DNA of 64,000 nt from Odontesthes bonariensis. Taxonomy: Eukaryota > Chordata > Actinopteri > Atheriniformes > Atherinopsidae. A model generated the notes under the pieces. The model saw nothing but the letters and a program-made list of their open reading frames with translations. It ran no database searches and was not told the origin of the DNA. How positions within the stretch are numbered: the stretch's first letter is position 1; each line of letters opens with the position of its first letter. The position numbers and the translations under genes are program-made. Positions 28,336-41,200 of the stretch are shown piece by piece. The stretch lies in contig NC_134527.1 in assembly GCF_027942865.1 (NCBI RefSeq), positions 1 to 64,000 on the forward strand, written 5' to 3'.

Positions 28336-28675
28336 AACTGTGGTTCTGGTTCTGGTGTTTTAAAGCCTTCAGACCGGGTCAGGTTCCGGTTCTGGTGTTT
28401 TAAAGCTTTCAGACCGGGTCAGGATCTGGTTCAGGTTCTGGTTCTGGTGTTTTAAAGCCTTCAGACCGGGTCAGGATCTGGTTCTGGTTCTGGTGTTTTA
28501 AAGCCTTCAGACCGGGTCAGGATCTGGATCTGGTTCTGGTGTTTTAAAGCCTTCAGACCGGGTCAGGATCTGGTTCAGGTTCTGGTTCTGGTGTTTTAAA
28601 GCCTTCAGACCGGGTCAGGATCTGGATCTGGTTCTGGTGTTTTAAAGCCTTCAGACCGGGTCAGGATCTGGTCCA
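28336..28675. repeat. Minisatellite downstream of ythdc1 (about 42-54 bp unit)
   Basis: Seven or so copies of TTCTGGTGTTTTAAAGCCTT, CAGACCGGGTCAGGATCTGG with variable extra GGTTCA or GGATCT hexamers. The array abuts the 52-bp satellite on the left and lies 3' of ythdc1. Confidence 0.9.
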
Positions 28676-29030
28676 ACGTGGAACAAACGACACATTTTAT
28701 TTGGAACATTAAAAAACGTTTAATCTGGTAACAGGAAATGCTGCCTAAACCTTTCACAATAAAAGAAAACATGATTGCTGATCTGCTTCCGTCTGCGGTC
28801 ATGTGACCTCAGACCACCTGACAGACAGAGAGGATTCTGGGAAATGACGTCACGCTGCTCCTGTGATGTCACAGACCTTCAAATAAAAGCTTTGAACAAA
28901 AAAATTTTATTCTGAAAAACCAATGATGTCATAATGCAGCTTTTTTTTTTTCCATAGGTTTATATTTTCAACAGAAACAGGAAGTAGTCACAGCTGACTG
29001 TCAAAATAAAATGCCCTCGCCCCCAACAGG
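28676..29030 (-). other. ythdc1: ythdc1 3' UTR and flank
   Basis: This is noncoding sequence directly behind the ythdc1 stop. It contains two candidate poly(A) signals on the minus strand and a T10 tract. No other gene is seen. The 3' UTR probably ends within 28,670-28,890. Confidence 0.6.
28906..28911 (-). terminator. Poly(A) signal AATAAA, proximal candidate for ythdc1
   Basis: AATAAA on the minus strand lies 120 bp beyond the ythdc1 stop codon. A second AATAAA at 28,696-28,701 on the same strand is a distal alternative. Which one is used cannot be told from sequence. Confidence 0.5.
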
Positions 29031-29213
29031 TCACCGCCGGTACCGCCCCCTCTCCTTGTCCCGCTCCCTCTCCCGGTCTCGGTCCCTCACGCGCTCGCGG
29101 TCCCGCCGCGGGCCGCCGCGCTCACGCTCTCGCTGCCGGTCGCGCTCCCGCCGGCTGCTCACCACGGCCTGCGTCCGCCGCAGGAAGTCGTCCACCCGCA
29201 TGTCGTAGTCGTG
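29031..29213 (-). CDS. ythdc1: ythdc1 coding exon 16 (C terminus)
   Basis: Encodes [20 protein letters not shown], followed by Arg/Glu/Asp-rich sequence ending ERGRYRR and TGA at 29,031-29,033. The human protein ends GERGRYRR. The acceptor is CATGCAG|CAC. Confidence 0.95.
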   Translation of the reverse strand, partial: HDYDMRVDDFLRRTQAVVSSRRERDRQRERERGGPRRDRERVRDRDRERERDKERGRYRR

Positions 29214-32200
29214 CTGCATGATGGGAGAAAACAGGCGGTGAGACCGAGCCATAACGGACCTGATCAGGACCCGATCAGAACCTCACGGTACTCACCGGGC
29301 TGGAGGCGAAGCTGCGGTGCTGCGGGGCTCGCTGTTTGTCCCTGAAGCGAGGGGGCGGGGCCTCGTGTGGCGGTATGGGGGGGTGGTGGTGGTGATGGTA
29401 GGCCTGGTGAGGGGGGGGCGGGGGGTGGCTGTGGTGGTAGTAGGGGGGGTGGTGGGGGGGCTGCTGCTCCACGCCGGGGTACGCCGCCTGCCGACAGACA
29501 TGACATCATCATTACATCATCATGACATCATCATTACATCAAAGCTGCTGACAGTCGGCGTTCCAGAGTCCGACAGAACGATGGGGGACCAAAACTCTGA
29601 CCAAACTCTGACACCGGTCATACAGAGACCCAACAGCCCATATCAAGGAGTCCGGCACTCCATACTCCCGGAGCACCCCCCACAAGAGTCCCCGAGGGAC
29701 ACGGTTGAACGCCTTCTCCAAGTCCACAAAACACATGTAGACCGGTTGGGCGAACTCCCATGCACCCTCCAGGATCCTGCGGAGGGTATAGAGCTGGTCC
29801 ACTGTTCCACGGCCAGGACGAAAACCACACTGCACCTCCTGAATCCCAGATTCGACTATCCGGCGGATCCTCCTCTCCAGTACCCCCGAATAGACCTTAC
29901 CAGGGAGGCTGAGGAGTGTGATCCCCCTATAGTTGGAACACACCCTCCGGTCCCCCTTTTTAAAGAGGGGGACCACCACCTCGATCTGCCAGTCCAGAGG
30001 CACTGCCCCCGATGTCCACGCGATGCTGCTGAGGCGTGTCAACCAAGACAGCCCTACAGCATCCAGAGCCTTGAGGAACTCAGGACGGACCTCATCCACC
30101 CCCGGGGCCACCGAGGAGTTTTTTGACCACCTCGGCAACCTCAGCCCCAGAAATGGGAGGCCCCACGTCCGAGCTCCCCAACTCTGCTTCCTCATCGGAA
30201 GGCGTGTCGGTAGGATTGAGGAGGCCCTCGAAGTATTCCCCCCACCGACTCACGACGTCCCTAGTTGAAGTCAGCAGAGCCCCGCCCTCACCATACACGG
30301 TGTTGACGGTGCACCGCTTCCCCCCCCTGAGCCGCCGGATGGTGGACCAGAATCTCCTCGAGGCCGTCCGGAAGTCGTTCTCCATGGCCTCCCCGAACTC
30401 TTCCCAAGCCCGAGTTTTTGCCTCAGCAACCGCCGAGGCCGCGTTCCGCTTGGCCTGTCGGTACCCATCAGCTGCTTCCAGAGTCCCACTGGCCAAAAAG
30501 ACCCGATAGGACTCCTTCTTCAGCTTGACGGCTTCCCTCACCACTGGGGTCCACCAGCGGGTTCGGGGGTTGCCGCCACGACAGGCGCCGACCACCTTAC
30601 GGCCACAGCTCCGGTCGGCCGCCTCAACAATGGAGGCACGGAACATGGCCCATTCGGGCTCAATGTCCCCCCTCGGATCCACAGCTTTCAGGAAACAGAA
30701 CATATTCTGATCCTTTAAGTGAGTCTCAGTTGTTGTGCGTGAGTCGTACCAGAGTCTGCCAAGGAGCCGGGGGCCCGACGCTGTGGTGGTAGTCCCTCAT
30801 GTAGTCGTTGTAGGACTGAAACAGGTAAACAGGTAAACTCACACACAGGTAAACAGAACAGGTAAACACACACACAGGTAAACAGGTAAACACACACAGG
30901 TAAACAGAACAGGTAAACACACACAGGTAAACAGAACAGGTAAACACAGGTAAACACACACACAGGTAAACAGGTAAACACACACACAGGTAAACACAGG
31001 TAAACACACACACAGGTAAACACACACACAGGTAAACAGGTAAACACACACACGTAAACAGAACAGGTAAACACACACACGTAAACAGAACAGGTAAACA
31101 CACACACACACACACAGGTAAACAGGTAAACACACACACAGGTAAACAGAACAGGTAAACACACAGGTAAACACACACACACAGGTAAACAGGTAAACAC
31201 AGGTAAACTCACACACAGGTAAACACAGGTAAACTCACACAGGTAAACAGGTAAACACAGGTAAACTCACGTAAACTCACACACAGGTAAACACAGGTAA
31301 ACTCACACACAGGTAAACACAGGTAAACTCACGGAAACTCACACACAGGTAAACACAGGTAAACTCACACACAGGTAAACACAGGTAAACAGATAAACAC
31401 AGGTAAACTCACACACAGGTAAACTCACACACAGGTAAACTCACACACAGGTAAACAGGTAAACACACACACAAGTAAACTCACACAGGTAAACAGGTAA
31501 ACTCACCCCGTTAAGAAACACGTCTCGTCTGACGCTGGAGAATCTCCTGCAGAGATAAAACAAACTGTGACCTCCATGCTCCCACACGTTCAACCATTTA
31601 CCCCGATAATACATCTGCTGAGGCTCCTCCCACTCCCAGTGAGTGATGTGAGGCCCCTCCCACTCCCAGGCAGTGATGTGAGGCCCCTCCCACTCCCAGG
31701 CAGTGATTTGAGGCCCCTCCCCCTCCCAGTGAGAGATGTGAGGCCCCTCCCCCTCCCAGGCAGTGATGTGAGGCCCCTCCCCCTCCCAGGCAGTGATTTG
31801 AGGCCCCTCCCCCTCCCAGTGAGTGATGTGAGGCCCCTCCCACTCCCAGGCAGTGATGTGAGGCCCCTCCCCCTCCCAGTGAGTCATGTGAGGCCCCTCC
31901 CACTCCCAGTGAGTCATGTGAGGCCCCTCCCACTCCCAGTGAGTCATGTGAGGCCCCTCCCACTCCCAGGCAGTGATGTGAGGCCCATCCCCCTCCCAGT
32001 GAGTCATGTGAGGCCCCTCCCACTCCCAGTGAGTCATGTGAGGCCCCTCCCCCTCCCAGGCAGTGATGTGAGGCCCCTCCCACTCCCAGTGAGTCATGTG
32101 AGGCCCCTCCCACTCCCAGTGAGTCATGTGAGGCCCCTCCCACTCCCAGGCAGTGATGCGAGGCCCCTCCCCCTCCCAGGCAGTGATGCGAGGCCCCTCC

Positions 32201-35200
32201 CACTCCCAGGCAGTGATGCGAGGCCCCTCCCACTCCCAGGCAGTGATGCGAGGCCCCTCCCCCTCCCAGGCAGTGATGTGAGGCTCCTCCCACTCCCAGG
32301 CAGTGATGCGAGGCCCCTCCCACTCCCAGGCAGTGATGCGAGGCCCCTCCCCCTCCCAGGCAGTGATGTGAGGCCCCTCCCACTCCCAGTGAGTGATGTG
32401 AGGCCCCTCCCACTCCCAGGCAGTGATGTGAGGCCCCTCCCCCTCCCAGGCAGTGATGCGAGGCCCCTCCCCCTCCCAGGCAGTGATGTGAGGCTCCTCC
32501 CACTCCCAGTGAGTCATGTGATGCTGAGAGCGACCTAAGAGCGACCTAAGCTACCTGAGCGCCGGAAATCATTATTTCTCTATGGAGGGTGAGCGAACTG
32601 GGCGACCAGAGCGGATTCCAGCGATTAAACTCAAGCTAACATTATGGTAATGAGCTATAGCGGAGGTCGCCCTTGGTGTACACGCAGCTTGAGGCTCCTC
32701 CCACTCCCAGTGAGCCATGTGAGGCTCCTCCCACTCCCAGTGAGCCATGTGAGGCCCCTCCCACTCCCAGTGAGCCATGTGAGGCCCCTCCCACTCCCAG
32801 TGAGTGATGTGGCGCCGCTCACCTGTCCACCGGTTGGTTCCGCAGGTCCTGGATGAACCCTGAAAATAAACGAGGTGCAGAGTTAAAGAGGTTCGCCTGA
32901 AACTGTGTCAGGTGTGTGTTTGCCTGTGTGTGTGTCTCAGGTGTGTGTCAGGTGTGTGTTTACCTGTGTGTGTGTCAGGTGTGTGTGTGTGTCAGGTGTG
33001 TGTGTGTCTCAGGTGTGTGTCAGGTGTGTGTTTACCTGCGTGTGTGTGTGTCTCAGGTGTGTGTTTACCTGTGTGTGTGTGTTTACCTGTGTGTGTGTGT
33101 TTACCTGTGTGTGTTTACCTGTGTGTCAGGTGTGTGTTTACCTGTGTGTGTGTGTGTCTCAGGTGTGTGTCAGGTGTGTGTTTACCTGTGTGTGTGTGTG
33201 TCTCAGGTGTGTGTCAGGTGTGTGTGTCTCAGGTGTGTGTTTACCTGTGTGTGTTTACCTGTGTATGTGTGTGTGTTTACCTGTGTATGTGTGTGTGTTT
33301 ACCTGTGTATGTGTGTGTGTTTACCTGTGTATGTGTGTGTTTACCTGTGTGTCAGGTGTGTTTACCTGTGTGTCAGGTGTGTGTGTGTGTGTTTACCTGT
33401 GTGTGCTTTTACCTGTGTGTGTGTCTCAGGTGTGCGTGTGTGTGTGTGAGAGAGAGAGTGTCAGTGCAACAGAGCAGGTGTGTTTAGGTAAAACCTCCAG
33501 GTGAACAACCTGCTCTCTGGCTGAAGTCCGGCGGCCCGTCGGCTCGCGGTCTCTTCCTGCCGTGGAGGTCGTACTCTTCAGGGCGACGCCTACATGAACG
33601 AGTCCACAGGTAAGACACACACTCACACACACACACACGCATGTACACACACACTGGAAACTGTCAACACACACACGTCAGATCTGAAAGTAAAACCACC
33701 CTGAGTGTCATCTACAGGCGTGCGTACGACGAAGCAGCTTCAACACGGCCGGTTATCTGCTGGTTACCTGCTTTAACTAACCCACCTATCTGCTGGTTAC
33801 CTGCTTTAACTAACCCAACTATCTGCTGGTTACCTGCTTTAACTAACCCAACTGTCAGCTGGTTACCTGCTTTAACTAACCCAACTGTCAGCTGGTTACC
33901 TGCTTTAACTAACCCACCTATCAGGTGGTTATCTTCTTTAACTAACCCAACTATCTCCTGGTTACATGCTTTAACTAACCCACCTGTCAGCTGGTTACCT
34001 GCTTTAACTAACCCAACTATCTGCTGGTTACCTGCTTTAACTAACCCACCTATCAGCTGGTTACCTGCTTTAACTGACCCACCTATCAGCTGGTTACCTG
34101 CTTTAACTGACCCAACTATCAGCTGGTTACCTGCTTTAACTAACCCACCTATCAGCTGGTTACCTGCTTTAACTGACCCACCTATCAGCTGGTTACCTGC
34201 TTTAACTGACCCAACTATCAGCTGGTTACCTGCTTTAACTTACCCACCTATCTGCTGGTTACCTGCTTTAACTAACCCACCTATCAGAGGACTTCCTGCC
34301 ACCGGAGAGGCTTCAGTTTCTCAGATGATGATCAGTTTGATACTTTTACATAAAATAATTTTTTTTTAAAAACAACTACCCCCATTAAAACTAACTAACT
34401 AACCCTTTTAAAACCAACTAACCTTGTTAAAACTAACCCCATTAAAACCAACTAACCTCATTAAAACCAACCAACCTTGTTAAAACTAATTAACCAATTG
34501 TTGACCAATCAGAATCATGTTAATCCCAGTTTGGATTTTCCTTGGCTATGGTTCTGAGGCTGCTGACAGTCAGTGGTCAGAACCGTCCGAGTGCTGCTGT
34601 ATATACTGAATATATACTGTAAATATATACACTGAATATATACAGTATATATACTGAATATAAACTGAATATATACTGAATAAACTGAGATGGCGTTGCC
34701 ATGCTACGCTGCTTCGTCGTACACCTACAGGTGTGATGCTCTGCTTCCTGTGTACTCTGTGTAGATGCACAGGACCCAAACCTCTGGTTCTGGTCCGGTT
34801 TCTGGGCTTTACCCGGTCCGGTTCTGGGCTTTACCTGGTCCAGTTTTCTGCGTCTCAGTGTGAAATGTGCACACGACAGACTGAGCTCCACACACACAGT
34901 TAAGAAACAGTTACAGGGACAACATACCGCTTCTGCTGGTCATTACAACAACAGGCTCTGCTCATCAGTCCACTTAAAGGCTTTTATAAACCTGAGGGTG
35001 ATGAAGGTGATGATGATGGTGCAGTCCTGTCAATCAAACACACAGCCCCGCCCCCCTGAGCCCAGCCCCGCCCCCTGCAGACCCACAGTCCTGTGGCCCC
35101 GCCCCCGGTCCTCCTCCTCACTCACCGTTAGTCCATCACACGCACACCTGAACCAGCAGCCGGTTCAGTGTGTGCACGCCGAGGGGGAGGCGGGAGGGGC

Positions 35201-38200
35201 GGGAGGGGCAACACTGTCCTTTCATATGGGGGGGTGGGGGGGGAGGGTGGGGTTCATCAGTCCCAGAGGGTTTTATTCTGAATCAGTCCGTCTCCTTCTG
35301 TAATTTACCTTACTTTAGCCAGAGGAAGCCCCGCCCCCAACACAACAGTCCTGAGGCTCCGCCCCAACACAACAGTCCTGAGGCCCCGCCCCCAACAAAC
35401 AGTCCTGAGGCCCCGCCCACGCCACCAAACAGTCCGCTGGCAGCTCACTTTAGTCCTACCTGGCCCCGCCTCCCTCCCTTAGCCCCGCCCCCTCAGTCAG
35501 TCCGGGGACGCTGGTCCTTTTTCTCTAAAAAGGTCAGCCACAGTCCGCCTAAACTTCGATTTTTAATCCTGTAAAAGACAAAAAGCTTCAGAGATTAAAC
35601 TCTTTCTCCTGGTTAAACTATGACATCATGTGACGTCGTGTGACATCATGCTGGTTTAACACAAACCATGACATCATAAAACAGGTGAGCAGCTGGAATC
35701 AGACCCAACACGAAGCTTTTAGCTCAAACTGACTGAGACTGAGACTCGGACCCGCCGCAGAGCGGCGCTCCGGCGGCGGGGGGCCGGCGCTCCGGCGCCG
35801 ACTCCAGACGGGAAAACAACAACAACCAGAGAACCATCAACGCTAGCCGCAGGGTCTCCGTCGTCCGGCAGTGGGAGGAGCCACGGTCGCAGGAGAAGAA
35901 GAACACGAAGCGAGGGAAGGAGCTTGGTGATTGGCTAACCTTCCCGGTTCGCGCTGCGGCGGTCGGCCTCGGGGACGCGGCTCCGATGGCGTCCGACGCT
36001 TGTGACGAATACGACGAGCCACCTGGTGAATATCCACGCTCTCGTCCAATGGGAAGAGGGCACACAGCTGGGCGCCGACGTCTGGTTGGATCTCCTGAAA
36101 GAGATTAGATTTAACCATCAGAACCAGAACCAGGACCAGAACCAGGACCAGAACCGGAACCAGGACCAGGACCAGGACCAGAACCGGAACCAGAACCAGA
36201 GGGAGGCGGTGGCGAGCTGACCTGTCCATCACGTCCGATTTTGACGGGCTTGTGTTCGTTCCAGGGGTTGAACAGGTGCGCCGTCTTGATGAAAGGAAGT
36301 TCCCTCCTGTAAACAACAACATGTGGGTCAGCTGTCATTGGCTGATCTGTGTCACATGATCACATGGTCACATAGCCGTCCCATTAAGACCAAAGGGTTA
36401 GGTGACCAAACAGCTGTTTCACCAGCTGTTTCACCACCCGTTTCACCACCCGTTTCACCACCCGTTTCACCACCTGTTTCACCACCCGTTTCACCACCTG
36501 TTTCACCACCCGTTTCACCAGCTGTTTAACCACCCGTTTCACCACCCGTTTCACCAGCTGTTTAACCACCCGTTTCACCACCCGTTTAACCACCCGTTTC
36601 ACCACCTGTTTCACCACCCGTTTCACCACCTGTTTAACCACCCGTTTCACCACCTGTTTCACCACCCGTTTCACCACCTGTTTCACCACCCGTTTCACCA
36701 CCTGTTTCACCACCCGTTTCACCACCCGTTTCACCACCTGTTTCACCACCCGTTTCACCACCTGTTTCACCACCCGTTTCACCACCTGTTTCACCACCCG
36801 TTTAACCACCTGTTTCACCACCCGTTTCACCACCTGTTTCACCACCCGTTTCACCACCTGTTTCACCACCCGTTTCACCACCTGTTTAACCACCCGTTTC
36901 ACCACCTGTTTCACCACCCGTTTCACCACCTGTTTAACCACCCGTTTCACCACCTGTTTCACCACCTGTTTAACCACCCGTTTCACCACCTGTTTCACCA
37001 CCCGTTTAACCACCTGTTTCACCACCTGTTTCACCACCCGTTTCACCACCTGTTTCACCACCTGTTTCACCAGCTGTTTCACCACCTGTTTCACCACCCG
37101 TTTAACCACCCGTTTCACCACCTGTTTCACCACCTGTTTCACCAGCTGTTTCACCACCTGTTTCACCACCCGTTTAACCACCTGTTTCACCACCCGTTTC
37201 ACCACCCGTTTAACCACCCGTTTCACCACCCGTTTCACCACCCGTTTAACCACCCGTTTCACCACCTGTTTCACCACCCGTTTCACCACCCGTTTAACCA
37301 GCTGTTTAACCACCTGTTTCACCAGCTGTTTCACCAGCTGTTTCACCACCCGTTTCACCACCCGTTTCACCACCTGTTTCACCACCCGTTTCACCACCCG
37401 TTTCACCACCTGTTTAACCAGCTGTTTCACCACCCGTTTAACCAGCTGTTTAACCACCCGTTTAACCACCCGTTTAACCACCCGTTTCACCACCCGTTTC
37501 ACCACCTGTTTCACCACCCGTTTAACCAGCTGTTTAACCACCTGTTTCACCAGCTGTTTAACCACCTGTTTCACCAGCTGTTTCACCAGCTGTTTAACCA
37601 CCTGTTTCACCAGCTGTTTCACCAGCTGTTTAACCACCCGTTTAACCACCTGTTTAACCACCTGTTTAACCAGCTGTTTAACCACCGAGCTCTTTACCTG
37701 CAGAGCCAGTCGATCTTGAAAACTCCTCCCAGCATCTTGGCGTTCATGCCAGCAGGGAGAACCCAGTGGATCGGAGAACCGCCGTGATGAGACTCTGATG
37801 CCAGACGAGCGAAACCTGCAGATGAGAGACGTGACCAATAAAACACAGAAGAAGAACAAGAAGAAGGTCGACTCCTCCCCCTGCATGACATCATGCTGAC
37901 ATCAGCTGCTCGTACCTTGGAACTTTCCGCTTTCCCGCACTGAGAAGACGAGGACGACGCTCCGAGCCGAGCGGAAAGCTGCGTTCAGCTTCTTCTCGTT
38001 GACCGGCAGCGTTGACCAAACGCCCTGCAAATCACAAGATCAGCGTTCAGCCGCACGCCGCACCCCACGGGACAACGAGCGAGGGGGCAACAAGGGGCAA
38101 CAAGGCAGGGGAACAACGCCGGAGTCACAAGTCATAAGATGGAACCCGGGATGGAAGCTAACGAACGAACCTTTGCTTTGGCCAGGGAAACGTTCTCGTG

Positions 38201-41200
38201 GTTGTTGCTCTTGATGAGGAAGAACCGGGCGTCTCGCAGGATGTAGCGCAGCTTGCTGGTGGGATCTGCAACGACAGAGAAGGGGGTGGAACCGGATCTC
38301 CTCCATGATAGGGGGGTAAACAACATGTGGAACGTTTCAGCCTTCTTACTTTCCAACCCTTTACGGACCGCTCGAACCGAGGACGACAACTTCTCCCGCT
38401 TCTTTTCTGAGCCTTTAGAAAACACAACAGGGTCCGATTAATTTCAACCGGAGCTTAAATGTTCTCAGTAACTAGCTGAAATGATGAAGACTGTCTTTAA
38501 ACATCTGGAGCATTTAGCATTCGTTAGCTTTAGATCATCTGTAGGATTTAGCATTCGTTAGCTTTAGAACATCTGCTGCATTTAGCATTCGTTAGCTTTA
38601 GAACATCTGCTGCATTTAGCATTCGTTAGCTTTAGAACATCTGCAGCATTTAGCATTCGTTAGCTTTAGAACATCTGCTGCATTTAGCATTCGTTAGCTT
38701 TAGAACATCTGTAGCATTTAGCATTCGTTAGCTTTAGAACATCTGTAGCATTTAGCATTCGTTAGCTTTAGAACATCTGCTGCATTTAGCATTCGTTAGC
38801 TTTAGAACATCTGCTGCATTTAGCATTCGTTAGCTTTAGAACATCTGGAGCATTCATTAGCTTTAGAACATCTGTAGCATTTAGCATTCGTTAGCTTTAG
38901 AACATCTGTAGCATTTAGCATTCGTTAGCTTTAGAACATCTGCTGCATTTAGCATTCGTTAGCTTTAGAACATCTGCTGCATTTAGCATTCGTTAGCTTT
39001 AGAACATCTGGAGCATTCATTAGCTTTAGAACATCTGTAGCATTTAGCATTCGTTAGCTTTAGATCATCTGGAGCATTTAGCATTCGTTGGCTTTAGAAC
39101 ATCTGTAGCATTTAGCATTCGTTAGCTTTAGATCATCTGTAGCATTTAGCATTCGTTGGCTTTAGAACATCTGTAGCATTTAGCATTCGTTAGCTTTAGA
39201 ACATCTGGAGCATTTAGCATTCGTTGGCTTTAGAACATCTGGAGCATTTAGCATTCGTTGGCTTTAGAACATCTGTAGCATTTAGCATTCGTTAGCTTTA
39301 GAACATCTGGAGCATTTAGCATTCGTTGGCTTTAGAACATCTGTAGCATTTAGCATTCGTTGGCTTTAGAACATCTGTAGCATTCATTAGCTTTAGAACA
39401 TCTGTAGCATTTAGCATTCGTTAGCTTTAGATCATCTGTAGCATTTAGCATTCGTTGGCTTTAGAACATCTGTAGCATTTAGCATTCGTTAGCTTTAGAT
39501 CATCTGTAGCATTTAGCATTCGTTGGCTTTAGAACATCTGTAGCATTTAGCATTCGTTAGCTTTAGAACATCTGGAGCATTTAGCATTCGTTGGCTTTAG
39601 AACATCTGGAGCATTTAGCATTCGTTGGCTTTAGAACATCTGGAGCATTTAGCATTCGTTAGCTTTAGAACATCTGGAGCATTTAGCATTCGTTAGCTTT
39701 AGAACATCTGGAGCAGAAACTTCGGGTTTTAACGGGATGAATTATCAGAGTTTCGCATGATTCTGCTTTAAAACATTTTTGCTTTATGATTCTGATTTAA
39801 AACATTTTTAATAAGTGTTGCTGCTGCCATGGTTACCTGAGCCCTCGGAGGCGGAGCCTGAGTGTGCTGAATCAGCGTCAGAGAAACTGACGGAGGAGGC
39901 GGAGCGTGAGTCGCCGGCCTCACTGCGAGTGTCGTAGTCATTTCCCTCGGCGCCACCGCGCCGCTCATCGTATTCTTCCTCCTCCTCCTCCTCCTTCTCT
40001 CCCTCCTCCTCTTCCTCCTCTTCTTCCTCCTCCATACCCTCCTCTTCCTCCTCCTCCTCCTCTTCCTCCTGATCCTCCTCCTCTTCCTCCTCTTCTCCGT
40101 GAGAGGCCGCGGGGGAGGAGCTTCCTGACGCTTGCTCTGAGCCGTACTCCCCCGCCACCTCCTCTTCTGATTGGTTCTCCTCGTTCGTTCTCGTTAGGGT
40201 GGGGGGGCTTGTCCGCCGCTCATCCCGACGCAGCTTCTGCAGGCAAACAGGAAGTGAATGTGATTGGCTGACAGCCCGAGCAGCAGTGAACACTGTACCT
40301 CTGCCCTGACAGTACCTGGCTCAGACCCTCCAGGGCTCTCTGGGACTCTCGCCGTCTCCCATCATCTCCTCGGGTCCGGGGCCCCTCTCGGGCCGCTTGC
40401 CGTCCTTTTCGCTCTTCGTAGTAGTCATGACGATATGCAGCGGCGTGGCGGCCGCGGGGACTGGACGGCTTCTTAGAAGACGACAAGGAGGACCCCGGGC
40501 CTCTCTTATTGGAGGACGATCTGGAGGGGGTGTGGCCTGACGAGGAGCGCAGCCTCTTCAGATCCTGGCTCTCAGAGCGGTCGCTCTTCCTCTTTAATCC
40601 TGACGGACGAGACACAGCGTTTACACACAAGTTCCACCACTATGCAGATGATACTCAGCTGTATGTATCTATGGAACCAGATTACACCAAGAGGTTGGTC
40701 AGACTACAACATGTCTTAAAGACACAAAGACCTGGATGACTCAGAACTTTCTGCTTCTAAACTCAAACTGAAGTTGTTATCTTTGGACCTGAAACTGTCT
40801 GGTTCTATAGTTACTCTGGATGGTATTTCCTCAGCTTCTGGTCCTACAGGGAGGAACCTTGGAGGTTCATCAGGACGGATTGGATCAGAGAGAAGTTTCG
40901 GTGCAATCTGTTGGTTTCCTTACCTAGGAAACTGTTTTTGAATTGTCTCTATATGAATGAATTGGATTATTTTTTAATTAATTATGATTACGATGAATTG
41001 AATTCCAATTGGACTTTATTATTTAAGTGCCTTGAGATGACATTTGTTGTGATTTGGGGCTATATAAATAAACTGAATTGAACACCTGGAGCAGACAGCA
41101 ACATCTGTACCACAGGTAGTACCTCCGCCCTGCCTGTAGTGATCCTGCACACCTGCATAACCCTAACCCATATATTAGAGCTGAAGACTGGCAGCACAAC

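Noticed and set aside
29317..30126. 269-codon plus-strand frame
   Set aside because: It is antisense to ythdc1 exon 15 and to the LINE reverse transcriptase, both of which explain the DNA better.
31441..32538. 300-codon frames on both strands
   Set aside because: These come from the 30-bp array of ythdc1 intron 12 and carry no protein signature.
32905..33504. Cys/Val-rich frames of up to 199 codons
   Set aside because: They are translations of GTGT/ACCTGT repeats, open in all three frames.
33641..34369. 242-codon plus frame with SWLPALTNP repeats
   Set aside because: It is the 33-bp intronic array; it begins antisense to ythdc1 exon 11 flank and has no non-repeat body.
36384..37886. 500-codon minus frame rich in VVKQVVKR
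   Set aside because: It is a by-product of the 12-bp intronic array; the same DNA is open on the plus strand. Only its upstream edge overlaps a real exon, in another frame.
39906..40271. Pro-rich plus-strand frame
   Set aside because: It is the antisense shadow of the Glu-rich ythdc1 exon 4.
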